DNA of 52,878 bases, from contig NZ_LKEG01000013.1 in NCBI RefSeq assembly GCF_001645105.1, forward strand, positions 1 through 52,878. The letters run 5' to 3'. Position 1 is the stretch's first letter; each line of letters starts with the position of its first letter. The translations under genes and the position numbers were made by a program. The notes beneath the pieces were generated by a model. It had not been told where the DNA came from, ran no database searches, and saw nothing but the letters and a program-made list of their open reading frames with translations. This DNA comes from Pseudomonas marginalis (GTDB taxonomy: Bacteria; Pseudomonadota; Gammaproteobacteria; Pseudomonadales; Pseudomonadaceae). Below are positions 16,408 through 25,420 of the stretch, one piece after another.

Positions 16408-17378
16408 CGCAACTGTCTCGGGTTATCCGCGAATACTCGCTGTTCCAGGCGGTTCTGCAGGTCGTCAAGCGTCTGCGTGATGCTCATCCGCTGCTGGACG
16501 ACGACGCGCTGTATGACCTGTTGGAGTTTCAAGCCAACCCAGGCCTGGGGTTTCCCGGCCACGATATTGACCGGGTGGTTTTTTTTGTCGAGCACGGCCA
16601 GTTGCGTGCGCGTCTGCGCCTTAACGTGCTGGGCCTGTGTGGTGCAGGGTCGCCGTTGCCCGCGTTTTATGGCGAGCAGGCGTGTGCGGACGGGGCAGGC
16701 GGCAACGCTACCCGCGATTTTCTCGATGTGTTTCACCACCGCCTGCAACGGCTGATGCTGCCGATCTGGCGAAAATATCGTTACCGGGCGTGTTTCCAGG
16801 CAGGCGCACGTGACGCCTTTTCCGAACAGATGTTTGCGTTGGTCGGGTTAAGAGGAGAGCAGATTCGCAGTGCTGCGCAATTGAACTGCAAGCGGCTCTT
16901 GCCTTACCTGGGGTTGCTCAGCCTGCGGGCGCATTCGGCAGCCCTGATCGAGACGGTGCTGCGCTACTACTTCAAGCACAACCGCTTGTTCGTCGAGCAA
17001 TGGGTCCAGCGCCGGGTTGTTATCGCTGACTCACAGCGAAATCGGCTGGGTGCCGCGAACAGCGTGCTTGGCCATGACCACGTACTGGGGGGCCAGGTCG
17101 ACGATCGCAGCGGCAAGTTCAGGGTGCATCTGCAGGCGTTGGGCTGGCAAGCATTCCATGGGTTTCTACCCACTGGCAAGGACTACCCGCAGCTGTGTTC
17201 ATTGGTGCGGCTGACGGCGCGTGATCCTTTGGAATATGACCTGCGCCTGGTGCTGGCCAAGGACGAGATAAGGCCGCTGCACATTGGCGAACACAACGTC
17301 TGCCGCCTGGGCTGGACCAGTTGGCTGGCACATGAATGCGCCGACGGTGTGGTCATTGTGCCGAGCAATGCTCATTAG
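16371..17378 (+). CDS. tssG: Type VI baseplate protein TssG
   Basis: A 335-residue TssG (VasB/ImpH), partner of TssF in the baseplate wedge. The start at 16371 lies inside the end of tssF with AAGGAG ten bases ahead. Recognisable blocks are REYSLFQAVLQVVKRL, FQANPGLGFPGHDI, VLGLCGAGSPLPAFYGEQ, FLDVFHHRLQRLMLPIWRKYR and LGWTSWLAHE near the end. The length is normal. tssH begins 13 bases after its stop. Confidence 0.95.
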   Translation: MATTDGAAAPALTQLSRVIREYSLFQAVLQVVKRLRDAHPLLDDDALYDLLEFQANPGLGFPGHDIDRVVFFVEHGQLRARLRLNVLGLCGAGSPLPAFYGEQACADGAGGNATRDFLDVFHHRLQRLMLPIWRKYRYRACFQAGARDAFSEQMFALVGLRGEQIRSAAQLNCKRLLPYLGLLSLRAHSAALIETVLRYYFKHNRLFVEQWVQRRVVIADSQRNRLGAANSVLGHDHVLGGQVDDRSGKFRVHLQALGWQAFHGFLPTGKDYPQLCSLVRLTARDPLEYDLRLVLAKDEIRPLHIGEHNVCRLGWTSWLAHECADGVVIVPSNAH

Positions 17379-17390
17379 GGATGAATCGTT

Positions 17391-19823
17391 ATGATGAATG
17401 TGGACCTGCAACAACTGATCCAGACATTGACCCCCCGGGCCCGTCGAGACTTGGAGCGTTCGGCCGAACGCTGCGTGACGCGCGGCGGCAGGGAAGTGCT
17501 GGTGGAAGACCTGCTGTTGACCCTGCTGGAACATCACGATGGCCTTCTGGCAAGGGCACTGGCGGATGCGGGCCTCGACGCCGGAGAGCTACAAGCCACC
17601 CTGCAACCCAAGGGGGAGTCGAGTGCTTCGCGCAATCCTGTATTTGCCCAGGCACTGGTGCGATGGCTGCAACAGGCCTTGATGGTTGCTCATTTGGAGC
17701 TGCGACAGACTGAAATCGATCAGGGCGCCCTGTTGCTGGCGTTGTTACGTCATCCGCTGGAGCATGCAGGCAGTGCCTATCAGGCGTTTTTGAACCGGTT
17801 GGATGTCGAGCGTGTGCACGGTTTCGTGTTGAGTCAGGTGGCGGCGACCGATCCTGCGCCTGAGGGCCAATCGCTGCTGGGGCGCTTCACCCATGACCTG
17901 ACACGCCAGGCCCATGAAGGTCGTATCGACCCGGTGTTGTGTCGTGACGCTGAGATCAGCCAGTTGATCGACATCCTCATGCGCCGGCGCAAGAACAATC
18001 CAATACTGGTCGGTGAAGCCGGAGTCGGCAAGACCGCGGTTGTCGAAGGCTTCGCGCTGCGTGTTGCCAGCGCACAGGTGCCGGGCGCTCTCAAGGATGT
18101 CCGGGTGCTGACCTTGGACATGGGCCTGCTCCAGGCGGGTGCCAGCATCAAGGGTGAGTTCGAACGACGCCTCAAGGGTGTGATCGATGAGGTGAATGCC
18201 TCGGCAAAACCGGTGATCCTGTTTATCGACGAAGCGCATACGCTGGTAGGGGCGGGCGCCCAGGCGGGCACGTCGGATGCCGCCAACCTGCTCAAGCCCG
18301 CCCTGGCCCGTGGTGAGCTGCGCACCATTGCTGCCACCACCTGGACGGAATACAAGAAATACTTCGAAAAAGATCCGGCCTTGGCCCGGCGCTTCCAGCC
18401 TGTGCTGGTCGGTGAACCGAGTGTCGAGCAAGCGGTTTCGATACTGCGCGGATTAGTTTCGGTGTATGAGCAAAGCCATGGCGTCTACGTGCGGGACGAT
18501 GCGGTCGTCGCGGCGGCGCAGATGAGTGCCCGTTACCTGGCCGGGCGGCAGTTACCTGACAAAGCGGTGGATGTGCTCGACACCGCCTGCGCTCGCTTGC
18601 GTACCCGTCAAGAGATGGCGCCGGAAGCATTGCAGCGTCTGCACGCGGAACAGGCTGAAGGCGCGCGGCAGCTTCAGGCACTGAGCCGGGATCACGACTC
18701 GGGGCTTTCTGTGGATGAGCAGGTCCTGCACGCGCTGAACCAGCGCATGGAGGCGGTGGGCTGCGAATGCGAGCATCTGGAGCAACGCTGGCTTGAACAG
18801 CAAAAGACGGCGCAGCAGGTGTGTCCGCGCCTGGTGGCCCAGGTCATCAGTGCCTGGACAGGCATCCCGGTTGAACAACTGGCGCTCGAGCACAGTGAAC
18901 GGGTCTTGGGCTTTGCCGATGCGCTGCGCTCGCGCATTCTCGGCCAGGAGCAGGCGGTACAAGCCCTGGACCGTTGCCTGCGCGCCGTCGCAGCTGGGCT
19001 CAACAAGGCCGAGGCCCCGGTCGGTGTGTTCCTGCTGGTTGGCCCAAGTGGTGTGGGCAAGACTGAAACTGCGTTGGCGCTTGGCGACCTGTTGTATGGC
19101 GGTGAGCGGTTTGTCACCACCCTCAACATGTCGGAGTTCCAGGAAAAGCACTCGCTGTCTCGATTGATTGGCGCACCGCCCGGTTATGTCGGTTTTGGCG
19201 AGGGCGGCGTGCTGACAGAGGCCGTGCGCCAACGTCCGTATTCGGTGGTGCTGCTCGATGAAGTCGAGAAGGCCGACCCGGAAGTGTTGAACCTGTTCTA
19301 CCAGATTTTCGACAAGGGCCTGGCCAATGATGGGGAGGGCCGGGAAATCGACTTTCGCAACACGCTGATCCTGATGACGTCCAACCTGGGCAGCGAGTGC
19401 ATCGGCCGTTTATGCGCTGGCGACCAGCGACCTGATGTGCACGTGCTGCAAGAGGCGATCCACCCGTTGTTGCGCGATCACTTCAAGCCTGCGTTGTTGG
19501 CGCGGATGCGTGTGGTGCCGTATTACCCGGTCACGGGTGAGATTCTGCATGACCTGGCCAGGCTCAAGCTGGAGCGTCTGGGCCAGCGCTTGCATCTGCG
19601 CAAACTGGCCTTCAGCTATACGCCGGAGCTGGTTGCACACATGGCCGAGCGGTGTACCCACGGTGACAGCGGTGCTCGTTACATCGATCAATGGATCGAA
19701 CTCCATTTGTTGCCGCAAGTGGTGGACAGGCTGCTGGAGGCCATGGCTCAAGGTGAACCCCTGTCACAGGTGCATGCCCGCGTCCAGGGTAATGGCCATC
19801 CCATCTGTGAGTTCAGCCAATGA
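17391..19823 (+). CDS. clpV: Type VI AAA+ ATPase TssH/ClpV
   Basis: An 810-residue ClpV, the hexameric unfoldase that disassembles contracted TssB-TssC sheaths in the cytoplasm. Domains: N-terminal sheath-binding domain (about 1-160), AAA1 with Walker A GEAGVGKTAVVEG near 207 and Walker B FIDEAHTLVGAG near 277, a ClpB-like middle coil (about 400-480), AAA2 with Walker A GPSGVGKTE near 551 and LLDEVEKADPEVLN, and the C-terminal small domain. The N-domain start, MMNVDLQQLIQTLTPRARRD, is the ClpV rather than the ClpB form. The stop overlaps the next gene by ATGA. It is somewhat shorter than P. aeruginosa ClpV homologues as I remember them, but both ATPase modules are intact. Confidence 0.96.
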   Translation: MMNVDLQQLIQTLTPRARRDLERSAERCVTRGGREVLVEDLLLTLLEHHDGLLARALADAGLDAGELQATLQPKGESSASRNPVFAQALVRWLQQALMVAHLELRQTEIDQGALLLALLRHPLEHAGSAYQAFLNRLDVERVHGFVLSQVAATDPAPEGQSLLGRFTHDLTRQAHEGRIDPVLCRDAEISQLIDILMRRRKNNPILVGEAGVGKTAVVEGFALRVASAQVPGALKDVRVLTLDMGLLQAGASIKGEFERRLKGVIDEVNASAKPVILFIDEAHTLVGAGAQAGTSDAANLLKPALARGELRTIAATTWTEYKKYFEKDPALARRFQPVLVGEPSVEQAVSILRGLVSVYEQSHGVYVRDDAVVAAAQMSARYLAGRQLPDKAVDVLDTACARLRTRQEMAPEALQRLHAEQAEGARQLQALSRDHDSGLSVDEQVLHALNQRMEAVGCECEHLEQRWLEQQKTAQQVCPRLVAQVISAWTGIPVEQLALEHSERVLGFADALRSRILGQEQAVQALDRCLRAVAAGLNKAEAPVGVFLLVGPSGVGKTETALALGDLLYGGERFVTTLNMSEFQEKHSLSRLIGAPPGYVGFGEGGVLTEAVRQRPYSVVLLDEVEKADPEVLNLFYQIFDKGLANDGEGREIDFRNTLILMTSNLGSECIGRLCAGDQRPDVHVLQEAIHPLLRDHFKPALLARMRVVPYYPVTGEILHDLARLKLERLGQRLHLRKLAFSYTPELVAHMAERCTHGDSGARYIDQWIELHLLPQVVDRLLEAMAQGEPLSQVHARVQGNGHPICEFSQ

Positions 19824-21352
19824 GGGATAGCCGGCTCACTCAGATCCCTCATCCTTTGGCCTGCGCCGATGCGCTGCTCGGCTGGTTTATCCGCCTGGGC
19901 ATCGAGGGCGACGAAGCCACCTTGCCCAGTCTTTGTGTCGCAGCGGTGGCGCAACTGAGCCAGTGCGAACTCAGCCAGTTGTACTGGCGCAATGAGTCCA
20001 CCGGTCGGCTCGAACTGATCGCCCAGCATTTGCCCGGCGTGCTATGCCCCAGTGACCCGGCCTGCACCCAGGACTTTCAGCATGAGCAAGTGTTGCAGTA
20101 CGTGCTCAGCCATCAAAGCGCCCTTAGCCTGGAAGATCTAACGGGCAGCGTTTACGAATACGGGTTCCTGCCGGCGATGGCGTCACCTTGGCAAGCGTTG
20201 TCATGCGTGCCGTTGTTCAATCGAGGCAAAGCCATCAACGGCGTGTTGTTGTGTGCCAGCCAGCGCCAAAAAAACTGGCCGGACCACACCGCCTCCTTGA
20301 GCCAACTGGGCAGTTTTACCTTGATGCAACTGGCGTTGCTGCGGTGTAAGCGTTCCGCAGAGGGTGTCGCTCCAACCCATGACGGCACACCATCCCCCGG
20401 TGCTGCGTTTGGGTTGATTGGCAGCAGCAAGGCTATGGATGAGACGTATCGCTTGATCGGTAAGGTGCTGAATACACCCTATACCGTATTGCTGCGCGGC
20501 GAGACCGGTACAGGCAAGGAGGTGGTCGCACGAGAGATCCATTCTGCGGGGCCGCGAAAGCGCAAAGCGTTCGTGGTGCAGAACTGCGCGGCATTTCCCG
20601 AAGGGCTATTGGAAAGTGAGTTGTTTGGCTACCGCAAAGGTGCATTCACGGGGGCGGAGCGCAACCACACGGGGCTATTTGACACTGCGCATGGTGGCAC
20701 GCTGCTCCTGGACGAAATCGGCGATATGCCACTGTCGCTGCAGGCCAAGTTGCTGCGGGTTTTGCAGGAAGGAGAAGTACGCCCACTGGGGGCCAGTGAA
20801 GCCCACAAGGTCGATGTGCGCATCATCGCCGCGACCCACCGTGACCTCGCCGCAATGGTGGCCCAAGGCAGTTTTCGCGAGGACCTTTACTACAGGCTTG
20901 CGCAATTTCCTATCGAGCTGCCGCCGTTGCGTGAGCGCGACGGCGATGTGTTGCTGTTGGCGCGCGAATTTGCACACAAGGCGTCTACTGCGCTTGGGCG
21001 TGCGCCGGTGGGGTGGTCCAGTGCAGCCCTGGATCAACTCTCCAGTCACGCCTTTCCCGGCAATGTCCGTGAACTCAAATGCCTGGTGGAGCGTGCGGTA
21101 CTGCTGTGTGATGACGGCGTGATCCTGCCGGCCCATCTGTCGTTGTCTGCACCCGCGACCAGTGAGTCAGTCGACGCGACGTTGCGCCAACGCCTGGAGC
21201 GCGTCGAGCGCGTAGTCCTGATCGATTGCCTGCACAAAAATCGTGGCAACCGCACCCGTACCGCACGTGAGTTGGGCGTCGCACGCCGCACGCTGCTCTA
21301 CCGCCTGGCGCGTCTGAAGATTCCCGTCGGTGATGCCCGTGAGGAGTGCTGA
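19820..21352 (+). CDS. Sigma-54-dependent activator of the T6SS (Sfa/VasH-like)
   Basis: A 510-residue enhancer-binding protein. The N-terminal 180 residues look like a GAF-type sensor ([19 protein letters not shown]), followed by a sigma-54 AAA+ domain with Walker A GETGTGKE near 227, the intact GAFTGA loop near 274 that touches sigma-54, and [22 protein letters not shown], then a Fis-type helix-turn-helix at the C-terminus ([20 protein letters not shown]). The GAFTGA loop means it can drive sigma-54 transcription; probable targets are hcp and remote vgrG genes. It overlaps clpV by ATGA and sits exactly where sfa2 lies in HSI-2. Confidence 0.93.
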   Translation: MRDSRLTQIPHPLACADALLGWFIRLGIEGDEATLPSLCVAAVAQLSQCELSQLYWRNESTGRLELIAQHLPGVLCPSDPACTQDFQHEQVLQYVLSHQSALSLEDLTGSVYEYGFLPAMASPWQALSCVPLFNRGKAINGVLLCASQRQKNWPDHTASLSQLGSFTLMQLALLRCKRSAEGVAPTHDGTPSPGAAFGLIGSSKAMDETYRLIGKVLNTPYTVLLRGETGTGKEVVAREIHSAGPRKRKAFVVQNCAAFPEGLLESELFGYRKGAFTGAERNHTGLFDTAHGGTLLLDEIGDMPLSLQAKLLRVLQEGEVRPLGASEAHKVDVRIIAATHRDLAAMVAQGSFREDLYYRLAQFPIELPPLRERDGDVLLLAREFAHKASTALGRAPVGWSSAALDQLSSHAFPGNVRELKCLVERAVLLCDDGVILPAHLSLSAPATSESVDATLRQRLERVERVVLIDCLHKNRGNRTRTARELGVARRTLLYRLARLKIPVGDAREEC

Positions 21353-21394
21353 ACGGGCGACGTGTGGGCACCTTACTTTCATGGGAGATACCTG

Positions 21395-21526
21395 ATGTCT
21401 TTTCATCCGTGGCGAGCCGTGGTGCTTGCGTTGTGTTTGTTGAGCGGCTGTAACGCCAATTATGTCTTTGATGATGCCGACTACCGTCCATTGGGTGACC
21501 CCCAGGCGACCCGTCGTGGGCAGTGA
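21395..21526 (+). CDS. Small T6SS-associated lipoprotein (OrfX position of HSI-2)
   Basis: A 43-codon gene. ATG at 21395 follows GGGAGA (21384-21389). The product starts MSFHPWRAVVLALCLLSGC, a lipoprotein signal with lipobox LSGC (Cys19), and leaves a mature peptide of only about 25 residues, acidic near the middle (FDDADYRPLGD). It would be lipid-anchored at the outer or inner membrane. It lies between the sigma-54 activator and the FHA gene, the slot of the small orfX (PA1664) in the P. aeruginosa HSI-2 cluster as I remember it. Its role is unknown. The ribosome site, the lipobox and the tight fit (42 bases after the activator, 16 before the FHA gene) support it as real. Confidence 0.75.
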   Translation: MSFHPWRAVVLALCLLSGCNANYVFDDADYRPLGDPQATRRGQ

Positions 21527-21542
21527 GCAGGGGAGCGCTGCC

Positions 21543-22715
21543 ATGCAATTAGTGTTTGAAGTCTGCAGTACCGCAAGCGGTGTGCTGTCTGTCGGCAAAA
21601 CGTTTGATCGTATTGGCGGCGTGATCGGCCGTGGGTCGGGGTGTGACTGGATCATCCCTGATGCCAATCGCTTGATTTCCAGCCACCACGGCTTGGTCAG
21701 TTACCGGGAAGGCCACTACTTTCTGACGGACATCAGCAGCAACGGCATCGGCGTATCAGGCAGCATGGAGCGTCTGTGCAAGGGCCAGGCACGGCTCATC
21801 AGTAACGGTGATGTGTACCAACTGGGGGCGCTGGATATCCGTGCCCGCCTGGTGATGGATGCCCGGCAGACGTTTGCGCGGGATGACATGATTCCAGACG
21901 ATGCGTTCCTGGGGCTTGACCCTGTCCAAGCATTGGATCGCGAGCAACGGCGTGGCGATTCATCAGCAGAACTGGACGCCTTGGACACATCAGCGCCGGC
22001 GCCGATCCAAGCGCTTTGTCAGGGGCGCGTGGACCGCGATCATTTGGTCGTACCGACATGGGCTGAACCGGTCAAGGAGGTCCTATCTCCAGAGCCCGTT
22101 ACCGCTGCATCGGGTGCTTCGCAAGCATTCTGGGCACAGTTCGCGCAAGCATTGGGCATGCCTATGGACACGCTTGATACATCGGGTCGTGAGGGCCTGG
22201 CGATCAAGGTGGCGGGCTTACTCAGGCAAACCGTCGAAGGGTTGCAGCAAAACCTGAGAACTTGCCACGAGCTGAACAGTGAGATCAACGGGACGCTGGT
22301 TGTCCCGGTCCTCAATACCCGTAACCCGTTGAACGATGCTGCCGACACCCAGTCAGCCCTGACGTCGCTGCTGGATGCTTGCGCGCCGGACCAACGCGCT
22401 GCCGAGCACGCGGTTGCCCAGACCTGTCGGGACCTGCAAGTTCATCAACTGGCCTTGGTCGTGGCCTGCCGAGCCACCGTACGGGCCGCGTTGGCGGCCT
22501 TTTCGCCTGGGCACCTGCTGTGTTGCTTCGAGCGCGAGGGCAGGCCAGCCAAGTTGTTTACCGATGGCGTCCATTGGCGGGCGTATCAACGCCACTATCG
22601 ACGGCTGATGGACGACGATCCCTTGGGCGAGCAGTTGTTACGCAATGATTTTTCCAAAGCCTACGAGGAGCAGGTGCGCCTGGTCTCCACCCTGCACGCC
22701 GGGTACCCAGGATGA
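21543..22715 (+). CDS. FHA-domain T6SS protein (TagH/Fha)
   Basis: A 390-residue protein with an N-terminal forkhead-associated phosphothreonine-binding domain (about 10-95): IGRGSGCDWIIPDANRLIS, SSHHG and DISSNGIGVSG are the loop motifs that read phospho-Thr. The C-terminal 180 residues form the TagH-type domain seen only in T6SS clusters. ATG at 21543 has AGGGGAG eight bases ahead. With the phosphatase and kinase at the end of the operon it forms a threonine phosphorylation switch for assembly, as known for Fha in P. aeruginosa. The FHA Arg, Ser, His and Asn positions are all kept. Confidence 0.92.
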   Translation: MQLVFEVCSTASGVLSVGKTFDRIGGVIGRGSGCDWIIPDANRLISSHHGLVSYREGHYFLTDISSNGIGVSGSMERLCKGQARLISNGDVYQLGALDIRARLVMDARQTFARDDMIPDDAFLGLDPVQALDREQRRGDSSAELDALDTSAPAPIQALCQGRVDRDHLVVPTWAEPVKEVLSPEPVTAASGASQAFWAQFAQALGMPMDTLDTSGREGLAIKVAGLLRQTVEGLQQNLRTCHELNSEINGTLVVPVLNTRNPLNDAADTQSALTSLLDACAPDQRAAEHAVAQTCRDLQVHQLALVVACRATVRAALAAFSPGHLLCCFEREGRPAKLFTDGVHWRAYQRHYRRLMDDDPLGEQLLRNDFSKAYEEQVRLVSTLHAGYPG

Positions 22716-22720
22716 TATTC

Positions 22721-23206
22721 ATGTCGCGAGTCGCTGTTACATCCACGTTGTTAGCGCTGGGCCTGCTGACGGGTTGCAGCACGCTTTCACCGTTCTCGAC
22801 CCTGACCAAGCTGGACCTGACGTTGACGGCCAGCGAGGCGGTCAACCCCGATCTTCACGGACGTCCCTCGCCCGTAGTGGTGCGCCTGCTTGAGTTACGG
22901 CACCCGGTGGCTTTTGAAAACGCCGACTTCTTCAGCCTCTACGACCGGGCCGAGCAGACACTGTCCAAGGATTGGCTCAGCAGCGAGGAATGGGAGCTGC
23001 GTCCCGGCGAACAGCTGGCGCTCAAACTCAGTGTCGAACCCCATGGCCGTTATGTCGGCGTGCTGGCGGCCTATCGCGATTTGCCCCATGTGCAATGGCG
23101 GCTGGTAGTGCCTGTGGCCCCGAGCCAACTGACCCGTGCCGACCTTGTGCTGGACCAGGCGGGTATCCGGATGGCGGCGCCTCAAACCGACACGGCGGAG
23201 CATTGA
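22721..23206 (+). CDS. tssJ: Type VI lipoprotein TssJ
   Basis: A 161-residue outer-membrane lipoprotein that binds the periplasmic end of TssM. The signal peptide MSRVAVTSTLLALGLLTGC has lipobox LTGC (Cys19). The mature part shows the TssJ beta-sandwich pattern: LTASEAVNPDLHGRPSPVVVRLLEL, ADFFSLYD, WELRPGEQLALKLSVEP and VGVLAAYRDL. I prefer ATG 22721 because AGGA sits eight bases ahead; an ATG at 22712 overlaps the previous stop but leaves no room for a ribosome site. tssK starts one base after its stop. Confidence 0.93.
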   Translation: MSRVAVTSTLLALGLLTGCSTLSPFSTLTKLDLTLTASEAVNPDLHGRPSPVVVRLLELRHPVAFENADFFSLYDRAEQTLSKDWLSSEEWELRPGEQLALKLSVEPHGRYVGVLAAYRDLPHVQWRLVVPVAPSQLTRADLVLDQAGIRMAAPQTDTAEH

Positions 23207-23207
23207 G

Positions 23208-24536
23208 ATGCAGATCCATAACGTTATCTGGCAGGAAGGCATGCTGCTGAGGCCCCAGCACTTGCAGCACAATGATCGCTACTACCATCGGCAACTCAAC
23301 CGCAGTCGCCTGTTGAGCAGTGATGCCTGGGGTTTCCTGACCTTGGACGTCGATGTGCAATACCTCAACCTGGGCAAGGTCGTGGTCAACCAGGCCAGTG
23401 GCGTATTGCCGGATGGCAGTCTGTTCGAACTGAGCGGCGCCATGGAACCCCTGGTGTTGCAGGTACCTGCCAACGCCGGCAGGCAAGCCCTGTACCTCGC
23501 GCTGCCCCTGGCGACGGGCAATCAGGTTGAAGTGCGCACGCAGGAGCAAGGCGATGTGCTGGCACGTTATGTCGCCTGTGAAACGGAGATCGGAGACTCC
23601 AATGCCGGCGTGGATTCCCGTTGCCAGATCAACTGTGCACGTCCGGATTTACGCCTGATGCTGGGGGAACAACCGAGTGATCCTTACTACGTGAAACTCC
23701 AGGTCGCCCAGGTCCTGGATTCGACCCATGAAGGCGGCGTGACGCTGGACGTGGATTTTGTGCCGACGTTCATCTATCTCCAGGGCTCGGGGTATGTGTC
23801 GTCATGCATCAAAGAAGTGATCAGCCTGCTGGCCACCCGTGGCGATGCGATAGCCGCACGCATCCAGGGTTCCGGCGCGTCGGCGGGGGCGCAGGTCGGC
23901 GACTTTCTGATGCTGCAATTGATCAATCGTGCGGAATTGATATTGCGTCATTACCTGGGCCAGGCCCAGGTCCGTCCGGAAGCGTTATATCGGGAGTTGC
24001 TGGCGATTTTTGGTGAGCTGTCGACGTTCGCCAATGACAACAAACGTGCGCAATTGGCGACGCACTACCGGCATGGTGATCAAGGGGCGAGCTTTCGCGG
24101 GCTGATGGAAGGCCTTCGCACGGTGCTGTCGCTGGTCCTGGAACAGCATGCCATTGAGCTGACGCTGCAGCAGCGCCAGTACGGAGTGCTGGTCTGCCCA
24201 GTCAGCGATCTCAAATTACTCGGTGCGGCCACGTTTATTCTGGCGGCCACCGCCCAGTGCGATTCGGAGGAGCTGCGCCATCGCCTGCCGGCCCATCTCA
24301 AGATCGGCCCCGTGGAACGCATCCGTGAACTGGTGAACCTGCACCTCGCAGGCATCAAGGTCAAGCCGCTGCCGGTAGCGCCGCGGCAGATCCCGTTCCA
24401 CGCCGGCAAGACCTATTTCATGCTCGAGCTCAGTCCACGGGATATCACGCAGCTGGAGCAATCCGGTGGTTTCGCCTTCCACGCCAGCGGCGAGTTCGCC
24501 GAGCTGGAACTCAACTTCTGGGCTATCAGGAACTGA
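23208..24536 (+). CDS. tssK: Type VI baseplate-membrane adaptor TssK
   Basis: A 442-residue TssK (VasE), the trimeric adaptor linking the baseplate wedges to the TssL-TssM membrane complex, related to phage receptor-binding proteins. The start MQIHNVIWQEGMLLRPQHL is characteristic, with QQHLQHNDRYY-like continuation (LQHNDRYYHRQL) and the C-terminal FHAGKTYFMLELSPRDITQL. The length is typical. It follows tssJ with a single-base gap and precedes tssL by five bases. Confidence 0.95.
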   Translation: MQIHNVIWQEGMLLRPQHLQHNDRYYHRQLNRSRLLSSDAWGFLTLDVDVQYLNLGKVVVNQASGVLPDGSLFELSGAMEPLVLQVPANAGRQALYLALPLATGNQVEVRTQEQGDVLARYVACETEIGDSNAGVDSRCQINCARPDLRLMLGEQPSDPYYVKLQVAQVLDSTHEGGVTLDVDFVPTFIYLQGSGYVSSCIKEVISLLATRGDAIAARIQGSGASAGAQVGDFLMLQLINRAELILRHYLGQAQVRPEALYRELLAIFGELSTFANDNKRAQLATHYRHGDQGASFRGLMEGLRTVLSLVLEQHAIELTLQQRQYGVLVCPVSDLKLLGAATFILAATAQCDSEELRHRLPAHLKIGPVERIRELVNLHLAGIKVKPLPVAPRQIPFHAGKTYFMLELSPRDITQLEQSGGFAFHASGEFAELELNFWAIRN

Positions 24537-24541
24537 ACACC

Positions 24542-25405
24542 ATGACTATGGACAGTGAATACCCGCAGGATGAAAAAACCGTGCTGCTTGACCGTGAAGG
24601 GTTGGGCCCGGTGCGGGGCGCCGTCACGGACTACCCGTCGCCGCCTCGCTTCGAGCAGTTGGAAGACCGCATGATCTATACCGCCCACCTGCAGGGCGCA
24701 CCGCCATTCAAGATGGGTTCGAATATTTTATTGGCAGCCGCCTGGGAGCTCTTGTTGCAGGTTGTTCAGCTCAAGGCCGGTCCTGGTCGGGAAAGCCTGC
24801 AGGCACTCAATGACCAGCTGTCATCGGGCGTCAACGCGTTTGAGGCGCGTGCCTTGCACCAAGGCGTAGAGAACAGTCAGGTGATGTCGGCGCGTTATGT
24901 GCTGTGCAGTGTCATTGATGAGGCTGTGGTCACGACGTCTTGGGGCAGTCGTAGCGACTGGTCGAAGACCAGCCTGCTGAGCCGCTTCCATAACGAAACT
25001 TTCGGCGGTGAAAAATTTTTCCAACTGCTGGAGCGATTGTCCCGCGACCCCGTCAAGCATGTGGCCATGCTGGAGCTTATGTACGTGTGCCTGTCGTTGG
25101 GTTTCGAAGGTAAATATCGCGTCATGGAGCGGGGGCGGGTGCAGCTGGAAACCCTGCACGATGCGGTGTACCGCCAGATCAGGCATGTGCGCGGTGATCG
25201 GCTGCCGGTATGCATTTCGCCGGAAACCGGTAGGGCCTCTCAGGCGCGGATTCGCCTTGTCTCCACCACCTGGGTCGTCATCTGTGTAGTGGCCTGTTTG
25301 CTTGCGATGTATTCAGGGTTCGCCTGGATGTTGGGCCAGGAGCGCATGACGGCGCTGCAACCTTTTCAATCTTCGGTGTCAGTCCCGTCTCGGACGCCCT
25401 TGTAA
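24542..25405 (+). CDS. tssL: Type VI membrane complex protein TssL (DotU)
   Basis: A 287-residue inner-membrane protein. The cytoplasmic DotU domain fills residues 50-225 (NILLAAAWELLLQVVQLK, YVLCSVIDEAVVTTSWG, LLSRFHNETFGGEKFFQLLERL, ELMYVCLSLGFEGKYRV) and a single membrane helix spans about 241-263, leaving a short periplasmic tail. There is no OmpA-like peptidoglycan-binding extension, so anchoring to the wall must come from another protein or be absent. TssL joins TssM and contacts TssK. It lies 15 bases before tssM. Confidence 0.94.
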   Translation: MTMDSEYPQDEKTVLLDREGLGPVRGAVTDYPSPPRFEQLEDRMIYTAHLQGAPPFKMGSNILLAAAWELLLQVVQLKAGPGRESLQALNDQLSSGVNAFEARALHQGVENSQVMSARYVLCSVIDEAVVTTSWGSRSDWSKTSLLSRFHNETFGGEKFFQLLERLSRDPVKHVAMLELMYVCLSLGFEGKYRVMERGRVQLETLHDAVYRQIRHVRGDRLPVCISPETGRASQARIRLVSTTWVVICVVACLLAMYSGFAWMLGQERMTALQPFQSSVSVPSRTPL

Positions 25406-25420
25406 CGCTGGGAGCTAGGT

